A DNA stretch of 10,539 nucleotides from an uncultured Actinomycetes bacterium (GTDB lineage: Bacteria; Actinomycetota; Aquicultoria; CAJVYJ01): NCBI GenBank assembly GCA_913009475.1, contig CAJVYJ010000051.1, positions 1 through 10,539 of the forward strand, read 5' to 3'. Of this stretch, positions 1 to 4,857 are shown piece by piece. Each line of letters begins with the position of its first letter. The first letter of the stretch is position 1. The translations under genes and the position numbers were made by a program. The notes under the pieces are model-generated. The model ran no database searches and was not told the origin of the DNA. It saw nothing but the letters and a program-made list of their open reading frames with translations.

Positions 1-8
1 TCCGATCT
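1..8. other. Illumina read-1 adapter remnant
   Basis: The contig opens with TCCGATCT, the last eight bases of the standard Illumina/TruSeq read-1 adapter. Eight bases alone could be chance. The other contig end carries an unmistakable TruSeq index adapter, which makes residual adapter the best explanation. The permease reading frame runs through these bases without a stop, but they should not be translated. Confidence 0.8.
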
Positions 9-1092
9 GAGAGCAGAAAGAATACAAAGTAACGCCAATTAAAATATATATATCCATCCGCACCTGCCAGAGGCTGCTGCCTTTAACCATCACATCACGC
101 ATAGCGTCGCCAAGATATTTTAAGGGCATCAACTCGACCAGTGGCCTTATCCATTTGGGCACACTGTCAACCGGAAAAAAGACACCGCCTAAAAACATCA
201 TCGGCATCGAGATAATATTGCTAAGGGTATCGGATGTTTCTCTGGTCTTAGCAAAGCTGGCCACAAAAAAAGCTATCGTAGTAAAAGCTAAGCTGCCAAT
301 AATGACCACTATTGCCAGAGCGACCAGGCTGCCGACGACCACTACGTCAAACAACAACATCGCCACCAGAATAAGTAGAGCCGCCCGCAAAATGGCAAAT
401 AAGAGTTGATTGGTTATCTGAGCGGCAATAAACCCGGATAATGGCTGCGGAGTTACTTTTAAACGCCGTAAAATACCGCGCTCACGATAGCTGACAACCG
501 TGCCGCCCAATCCGAAAAGCGCTGAGTTCATAATAGTAAGCGCGATAATCCCGGGTACCAAGAAATCAATATAACGCAACCCCTTCGACCGTACGCTATG
601 GCTTGTGTAACTGATTAAAACCGGCGCGCCGCTCAAGCGCCTGTTTATCTCGGTTAATATATTAGCGACAGCGCTTCTTACCGCCTGCGAAGTAAATGTG
701 GAGGAGGGATCATAATATAATCCTATCTTGGCCGGCTTTATGGAGTTATTTTTATTAAGTAGATTGCGCTCCAGCGCAGCGGTAAAACCTTTATCCATGA
801 CCAAGACCGCGTCAACATTACCGTCTTTTAATCTCTTAAGCGCGGTCGCTTTATTGGTTTTAGTTACTTTAAAAGCTTTGATCCGGCTAAAACTCTTGGT
901 TATACCGGCGGCTGTATGGCTTTTATCCATTTGGACAATAGCGATTTTTACCGTTTGTTCACCGATACCGCTAAAAGCGATGCCGATCAGGCTCATCATT
1001 AGAATAGGAAAAACAAAAAGCCAAAAAAGCGAGGTCACATTCCTGACCGTCATCTTATAATTTGCTGAGACAAGCTTAAAATAACTTATCAA
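9..1092 (-). CDS. ABC-2 type transporter permease, 3' end missing (contig edge)
   Basis: This is the membrane subunit of a DrrB/YhgE-like ABC-2 exporter and probably partners the ATPase encoded just upstream. My translation of the minus strand from 1092 gives about 361 uninterrupted residues. It shows an N-terminal membrane helix (LFWLFVFPILMM), an extracytoplasmic domain of roughly 150 residues, and then helices around YIDFLVPGIIALTIMNS, NQLLFAILRAALLILVAML, LVALAIVVIIGSLAF and MPMMFLGGVFFPV. The family signature follows: FFPVDSVPKWIR, then VELMPLKYLGDAMRD. The last helix is cut at the contig end, so only a short C-terminus is missing. The TTG start at 1092-1090 overlaps the ATPase stop codon by 4 nt, has GGGAGAGGG upstream, and gives the usual family N-terminus (ISYFKLVSANYKMTVRN). 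ATG at 1053 is the alternative. Substrate unknown; lipids, drugs or peptides are all possible. Confidence 0.9.
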
Positions 1093-2012
1093 TCTCTTAG
1101 CCCTCTCCCGGTCAGATTAAGAAAAACGTCTTCTAAATTGGCTCCGGACACAGTCAAATTTTCCACCGTGGCGCCGTTGTCAGCCGCTTTTTGCAAAATA
1201 CCCAGCAAACAAGTTTGAATTTTAGCCGTGTACACTTTATATGAATGGTCAACCTCGGAAACATCAAGAGCACCGTCAACCTCTTGAAATTTTTCTTTGG
1301 CTAATAAAGGCTTACAACTGAAAGTAATTTTCGTTTTAGCTCCCAATGATTTTATCAAATTTGCCGGACTGTCCAGTTTCATTATTTTACCTTGATCCAT
1401 TACCGCCACCCGACCGCAAAGAACTTCGGCTTCCTCCATATAATGAGTTGTAAGCACAACGGTTTTACCTCTATTACTGATATCGCGAACAACATCCCAC
1501 ATGCGCCGGCGCGCCTGGGGGTCAAGCCCGGTTGTAGGCTCATCTAAGAATACTATCTTGGGGTCGTTGACTAAGGCCAGCGCGATGGATAGCCGTTGTT
1601 GCTGTCCGCCGGAAAGCTGACGCACTCGCGCTTTTCCCTTTTCTACCAGGCCGACTATCCCCAAAAGACTATCGAGTTCCGTCTGAGTTAAGCGCAGCTT
1701 GTAAAAAGAGGCAAAAAGAGAGGCCATCTCACGTACGGTTAAATAATCAAATAAACTGGTGGATTGTAGTTGGATACCGATCAATTTTTTAATAGGGCCC
1801 GGTTTAGGCCAAACTGATAAACCGTCAATAAAGACCGCGCCTCCGTTAGGTTGACGCAGCCCTTCGATTATCTCTAAAGTCGTGGTTTTACCAGCGCCAT
1901 TGGGTCCGAGAATACCAAAAATCTCCCCCTCTTCCACCACAAAGGAGATACCGTCTACAGCCTTTAGGTCACCATAAGATTTTCTTAGATCCGTGACTAC
2001 TATTACGCTCAA
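1089..2012 (-). CDS. ABC transporter ATP-binding protein, DrrA/CcmA type
   Basis: Cytoplasmic ATPase of an ABC-2 exporter, 307 residues, the normal length for DrrA-like proteins. The nucleotide-binding domain fills about residues 4-215: Walker A GPNGAGKT at 36-43, Q-loop near Q83, signature LSGGQ at 133-137, Walker B IVFLDE at 153-158 and the switch histidine H190 in TTHYMEEAE. Residues about 225-305 form a C-terminal extension like DUF4162, typical of this subgroup. All catalytic motifs look intact. The start codon is TTG. An in-frame TAG lies two codons upstream, and the resulting N-terminus SVIVVTDLRKSYG fits the family. No strong ribosome site precedes it, only AGAG very close. The gene lies 34 nt after the DUF5808 gene and overlaps the following permease by 4 nt, so the two are probably translationally coupled. 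Confidence 0.95.
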   Translation of the reverse strand: MSVIVVTDLRKSYGDLKAVDGISFVVEEGEIFGILGPNGAGKTTTLEIIEGLRQPNGGAVFIDGLSVWPKPGPIKKLIGIQLQSTSLFDYLTVREMASLFASFYKLRLTQTELDSLLGIVGLVEKGKARVRQLSGGQQQRLSIALALVNDPKIVFLDEPTTGLDPQARRRMWDVVRDISNRGKTVVLTTHYMEEAEVLCGRVAVMDQGKIMKLDSPANLIKSLGAKTKITFSCKPLLAKEKFQEVDGALDVSEVDHSYKVYTAKIQTCLLGILQKAADNGATVENLTVSGANLEDVFLNLTGRGLRD

Positions 2013-2046
2013 TCTCTATTAAACCCGTGTCGCTGATATAGTGGAA

Positions 2047-2331
2047 TCATATATTCTCAGGCTGTGAATCAAGCTCTTCCTCGTTAGGCTCGTTATCCGC
2101 CGGACCCAGTAATTTAATAATAACAACCGCCGCCAAACCGGCCATAAACAAGTTAAATAGGAGAGGCTGTTGCCGGCGCAGCTGATAGAGGTTGATATCG
2201 TAACCTAAGCCAAATGCTTTGGGAATAATAATCCGCTCATCATCTTTATTCCACCAACGCTCACGGAATTGTCGTAAAGACTTTAAACGAAAGTCATAAG
2301 GAATACCTAAAATATCACCGCTTAGTTTCAT
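2047..2331 (-). CDS. DUF5808-like small membrane protein
   Basis: A 94-residue protein between the two ABC systems. Residues 25-49 resemble the DUF5808 pattern: RWWNKDDERI, then IPKAFGLGYDINLY. The preceding GIPYDFR is also common in this group. One hydrophobic segment at about 57-75 should span the membrane, and the tail at 76-94 is strongly acidic (EPNEEELDSQ). I assign the family from memory of its consensus, and its function is not known. The ATG start at 2331 is well supported by GGAAG about 6 nt upstream. It lies 15 nt after the MacB-type ATPase gene and 34 nt before the DrrA-type ATPase gene, so it is very likely in the same transcript. It might be an accessory subunit of one of the exporters, but that is inferred from position alone. 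Confidence 0.8.
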   Translation of the reverse strand: MKLSGDILGIPYDFRLKSLRQFRERWWNKDDERIIIPKAFGLGYDINLYQLRRQQPLLFNLFMAGLAAVVIIKLLGPADNEPNEEELDSQPENI

Positions 2332-2346
2332 AATACTTCCATTTTA

Positions 2347-3081
2347 CTAATTATTCGCAATCTCCTCAAGCCTACCGTCTTTCATCTTGATTACCTTGTC
2401 GGTAACCGCGGCCACTTCCGGATTATGAGTAACTATTATAAACGTTTGTCCCGCGGATTCATTAAGTGAACGCAATAATCTGATAACTTGATCACTGGTA
2501 TGCGTATCAAGCTCCCCGGTCGGCTCATCCGCCAAGACAATAGCCGGATTATTAATTAGCGACCTCGCCACCGTTACCCGCTGTTGCTCGCCACCGGAAA
2601 GCTCAAAAGGACGATGACGTATTCGCTCTCCCAAACCGACTTGTTCCAGGGCTTGAGTTGCTTTCCGCTTGGCTTGTTTGCGCGGCATGCCCGTATATTT
2701 AAGCGGCAACATCACATTTTCCAGCGCGGTTAGAGTCGGTATTAAATTATACTGTTGAAATACGAAACCGATTTTTTCCCGACGTAAATCGGTAAGTTTG
2801 CTTTTCTTAAGCTTACTGACCAGTTGGCCGTCGATAAAAATATCGCCTCGCGTCGGTCTATCCAAACAACCGATCATATTAAGCAAGGTAGATTTGCCCG
2901 AACCACTGGGGCCCATAATAGAAATAAAATCACCGCGACCGACTTCGAAACTGACATCGGATAGCGCATGCACTTCCAGTTCACGACCTAAACTGAAGGT
3001 CTTTGTCAGCCCTTTAGTCGATAATATTATCGGTTTTATCTTTTCGGTAATATTATCGTCTTTTAGATTTTTATCGTTCAT
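2347..3081 (-). CDS. ABC transporter ATP-binding protein, MacB/LolD type
   Basis: A 244-residue ATPase that would power the FtsX-type permease encoded 29 nt upstream. Motifs: Walker A GPSGSGKS at 57-64, Q-loop in FVFQQYNLIP (Q109), signature LSGGE at 161-165, Walker B IVLADE at 181-186 followed by the family-typical PTGELD, and switch histidine H219 in VTHNPE. The segment FQQYNLIPTLTALENVMLP marks the MacB/LolD/FtsE branch. These work as mechanotransmission machines rather than classical transporters. The first 15 or so residues are a polar extension. The ATG at 3081 has AAAGG about 7 nt upstream. No MacA-like periplasmic adaptor gene lies in this operon, which fits a monoderm host or a bacitracin/peptide-resistance role. 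Substrate not predictable. Confidence 0.95.
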   Translation of the reverse strand: MNDKNLKDDNITEKIKPIILSTKGLTKTFSLGRELEVHALSDVSFEVGRGDFISIMGPSGSGKSTLLNMIGCLDRPTRGDIFIDGQLVSKLKKSKLTDLRREKIGFVFQQYNLIPTLTALENVMLPLKYTGMPRKQAKRKATQALEQVGLGERIRHRPFELSGGEQQRVTVARSLINNPAIVLADEPTGELDTHTSDQVIRLLRSLNESAGQTFIIVTHNPEVAAVTDKVIKMKDGRLEEIANN

Positions 3082-3110
3082 TATATGCCTTTCATGAGCT
3101 TTTAATCATT

Positions 3111-4373
3111 TTACTCCGCCCGTAAAGCTTTAACGGGGTCAAGCCGAGCGGCATGGGCAGCCGGATAAATGCCGGCGATAATACCTAATATCAGGGCAAA
3201 CAAGATAGTGCCGACAGCTAAACGTTGGCTGACTAAAAAGATCTCCACGCCTTGGGACGCAAAATGAGCGTTGAAGGCATTAGCCGTCAACCAACCCAAA
3301 CCCAGTCCGATCAGCCCCCCGGTCAAACCGATAGTTCCGGCTTCCATCAGATATTCCGCCATAATATCGCGAGTCCGCGCGCCTACCGCTTTCTTGACAC
3401 CGATCTCCCGCTTGCGCTCGGATACCGACATTATCATCGTATTAATCACCGACAGACCGCCGACTATAAGAGCGATAAAGCCGCTGCCCATAATAATTAA
3501 ATTGAACACTAAGGAAAAATTGTCCAATTGTTTCTTCATGTCCTTGGGAGACAAAGCGTTAACGTCAGCTACATTTTTTCTTATCCTCTTAGCGACCTTT
3601 TCCGCATCCGCCCCCGAACGCCAAAAAACACTGGCACCGGTAACTATATTTTCCGGCTTAAAGGTAATCGCCGCCTCCAGCTGTTTACGTGAGTCAGCCG
3701 GCATTGCCGCCAATGTCGCTTTAGGTATCTTTTTGGCGCTATCGGCTTGCTTCTGCAAATCCCGTAAATAAGGTTGTGATTTTATAAATAAGCGCCGGGC
3801 GTCAGCTATCGGCATATAGACCATCTTATCCGGCGCCGTCAGAGTCTTCTCGAGAATACCGACTACCTTAAAGTTTTCGCCCCTGACTTTCATCATCTTA
3901 CCGACTTTAATTTTTTTGTTGACGGCAATATCGCGACCGACGACTACCACATTGTGGTCGCCTTTTCTCAGATTACGGCCGCTTTTAATTTTTTTAATCT
4001 TTTCCCACTGTTTATTCAAAAAAGGTGTTGACAGGTCATCGCCGATAATTATGTCGGGCATGCCGAAACTGACCATATCTTGCTTATCGGACAGCTGTAA
4101 GGAAACTTCTTTAGCCACACTCTTAACACCTTTGATTTTACTGACTTTTTCAATAGCGCTTATAGGAATTAATTGCGCCCCCATACCAATACCGCCTTTA
4201 CCGTTTAAAGTAATTTGAGCGGTATAAAATTTTGCGCCGCTGGAAATCATAGTGTTGGTCTTCTCGGCCATCGCGCCCATAACCGTCAACGCGTAAACGC
4301 CGATAACAATACCGAAGACGGTCAAGCTCGTCCTTAATTTTCGACGCCACATATTACGTAATACTTCTAACAT
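3111..4373 (-). CDS. ABC transporter permease, MacB/FtsX family
   Basis: Membrane subunit partnering the ATPase gene that follows. From the start chosen here it has 420 residues, usual for the family. An N-terminal helix (RTSLTVFGIVIGVYALTV) is followed by an extracytoplasmic MacB_PCD-like domain of about 240 residues. Then come three helices of the FtsX domain, with the coupling-helix motif SERKREIGVKKAVGAR after the second helix and the ending ARLDPVKALRAE. I prefer ATG at 4373 because it gives the standard family start MLEVLRNMWRRKLRTSL and has GGAGGG just upstream. The frame stays open to an ATG at 4469 (452 residues), which adds 32 atypical polar residues and lacks its own ribosome site. 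That longer form remains possible by coupling to a short upstream ORF. Residues such as VSFGMPDIIIGDD fit the periplasmic domain. Substrate unknown. Confidence 0.93.
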   Translation of the reverse strand: MLEVLRNMWRRKLRTSLTVFGIVIGVYALTVMGAMAEKTNTMISSGAKFYTAQITLNGKGGIGMGAQLIPISAIEKVSKIKGVKSVAKEVSLQLSDKQDMVSFGMPDIIIGDDLSTPFLNKQWEKIKKIKSGRNLRKGDHNVVVVGRDIAVNKKIKVGKMMKVRGENFKVVGILEKTLTAPDKMVYMPIADARRLFIKSQPYLRDLQKQADSAKKIPKATLAAMPADSRKQLEAAITFKPENIVTGASVFWRSGADAEKVAKRIRKNVADVNALSPKDMKKQLDNFSLVFNLIIMGSGFIALIVGGLSVINTMIMSVSERKREIGVKKAVGARTRDIMAEYLMEAGTIGLTGGLIGLGLGWLTANAFNAHFASQGVEIFLVSQRLAVGTILFALILGIIAGIYPAAHAARLDPVKALRAE

Positions 4374-4376
4374 CGG

Positions 4377-4382
4377 CCCTCC
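4377..4382 (-). promoter_or_regulatory. Shine-Dalgarno deciding the MacB-type permease start
   Basis: On the minus strand GGAGGG precedes the ATG at 4373 with a 3-4 nt spacer, which is short but usable. The upstream in-frame ATG at 4469 has only AT-rich sequence before it. This, together with the family N-terminus, favours the internal start. Confidence 0.5.
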
Positions 4383-4461
4383 GAGTTTCTCGTTAACTAT
4401 AAAATTACCGCCGCCCAAAGAGCGGCGATTGGAATCTCCAATAACTTTCATTACGCCAAAA

Positions 4462-4491
4462 TCATTCATTATTTATTAAGAAAAGCACCAT
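4462..4491 (-). CDS. possible 9-codon leader ORF before the ABC operon
   Basis: The minus strand reads ATG at 4491, encodes MVLFLINNE and stops with TGA at 4464-4462. A GAGGAG motif (4503-4508) lies 11 nt upstream, the best ribosome-binding-like site in the leader. The stop falls two codons inside the longer permease frame that begins at 4469, an arrangement compatible with termination-reinitiation. It is too short to judge by composition. It could be a leader peptide controlling the operon or chance. No attenuator hairpin is evident between it and the permease. Confidence 0.25.
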   Translation of the reverse strand: MVLFLINNE

Positions 4492-4517
4492 AAACGCTTG
4501 CGCTCCTCGTTAACTTT

Positions 4518-4539
4518 TATAACGTATATAGGCGTTATA
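4518..4539. promoter_or_regulatory. 22-bp dyad, candidate operator of the ABC operon
   Basis: TATAACG and CGTTATA form perfect 7-bp inverted arms separated by 8 bp. The dyad lies just downstream of the predicted -10 elements of the ABC operon and upstream of its first gene. That is where TetR-, PadR- or MarR-type repressors of export operons commonly bind. No regulator gene is present in the window. AT-rich DNA produces weaker dyads often, but two exact 7-bp arms each containing CG are less likely by chance. Confidence 0.45.
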
Positions 4540-4562
4540 TTATGGGGGAAACTAATATTACT

Positions 4563-4596
4563 ATAATAATATAATCAATTGCTTGCTCAATTGCAA
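4563..4596 (-). promoter_or_regulatory. predicted sigma-70-like promoter of the ABC operon
   Basis: Two overlapping candidates are visible on the minus strand. One is TTGCAA (4591-4596), a 17-bp spacer, then TATATT (4568-4573). The other is TTGAGC (4585-4590), a 16-bp spacer, then TATTAT (4563-4568). Either would start transcription near 4555-4560, placing the 22-bp dyad at about +20 to +40. The region is very AT-rich, so the exact element is uncertain. Two CAATTG direct repeats (4576-4581 and 4588-4593) sit within it. Confidence 0.45.
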
Positions 4597-4629
4597 TAAC
4601 AAATTAGCGCAAATTGTAAAATGAGATTC

Positions 4630-4810
4630 AAAGATTCCCGCGGCGCCACCCCTCGGCTGCAAGAGTACAAGGGGTTGAGGGTAGAAACAAACACAGTGGA
4701 ATAGCGAATTCCCGATCGGGGTCGAGAATGACAAGCGTAAAGGGATTGTGAATTGAAAGCGTAAAGAGGTCGGAAATGACAGTGGTAGAAAAGTCGTGAA
4801 TTATAATCAT
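4630..4810. repeat. degenerate dispersed-repeat sequence between genes
   Basis: This stretch holds no convincing gene. It contains motifs typical of non-coding dispersed repeats: GATTCCCG at 4633-4640, an imperfect dyad ATTCCCGATCGGGG ending GAGAAT (4708-4729) followed by GACA, and a second copy of GTCGGAAATGACAGTGG near 4769-4785. The phrase AAGCGTAAAG recurs (4733-4742 and 4757-4766). Such GTCATTC...GGGAAT-type elements occur widely in bacterial intergenic regions. My family assignment is by resemblance only. A minus-strand open frame across it (4587-4856) is rich in Cys, His and Arg with no domain, and looks repeat-derived. Confidence 0.5.
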
Positions 4811-4816
4811 GACAAC

Positions 4817-4854
4817 GCGCAGTAATGGGGCGGAGCTTATCTCCGCCCCTGCGC
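4817..4854 (-). terminator. strong hairpin after the propeller/FG-GAP gene
   Basis: GGGGCGGAG (4827-4835) and CTCCGCCCC (4841-4849) form a perfect 9-bp GC-rich stem with a 5-nt loop. It is extended by GCGCA/TGCGC outer arms (4817-4821 and 4850-4854) with a one-sided bulge. It begins 3 nt after the stop codon of the minus-strand gene. No T-tract follows on that strand, so it is not a canonical intrinsic terminator. It may act as a 3' stabiliser or Rho-assisted end. On the plus strand it is followed only by TGCGCATTTTA. Confidence 0.55.
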
Positions 4855-4857
4855 ATT

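Noticed and set aside
728..1060. Plus-strand 110-residue hydrophobic open frame
   Set aside because: It is antisense to the ABC-2 permease, which has clear family motifs in the minus frame. The hydrophobicity comes from the opposite-strand codons.
3271..3771. Plus-strand 166-residue open frame
   Set aside because: It is antisense to the MacB/FtsX permease and has no recognisable domain or ribosome site.
4587..4856. Minus-strand 89-residue open frame (and an overlapping 60-residue one)
   Set aside because: It has low-complexity Cys/His/Arg/Ser content and lies over dispersed-repeat motifs. It has no ribosome site and overlaps a strong hairpin. It is most likely a repeat-derived spurious ORF.
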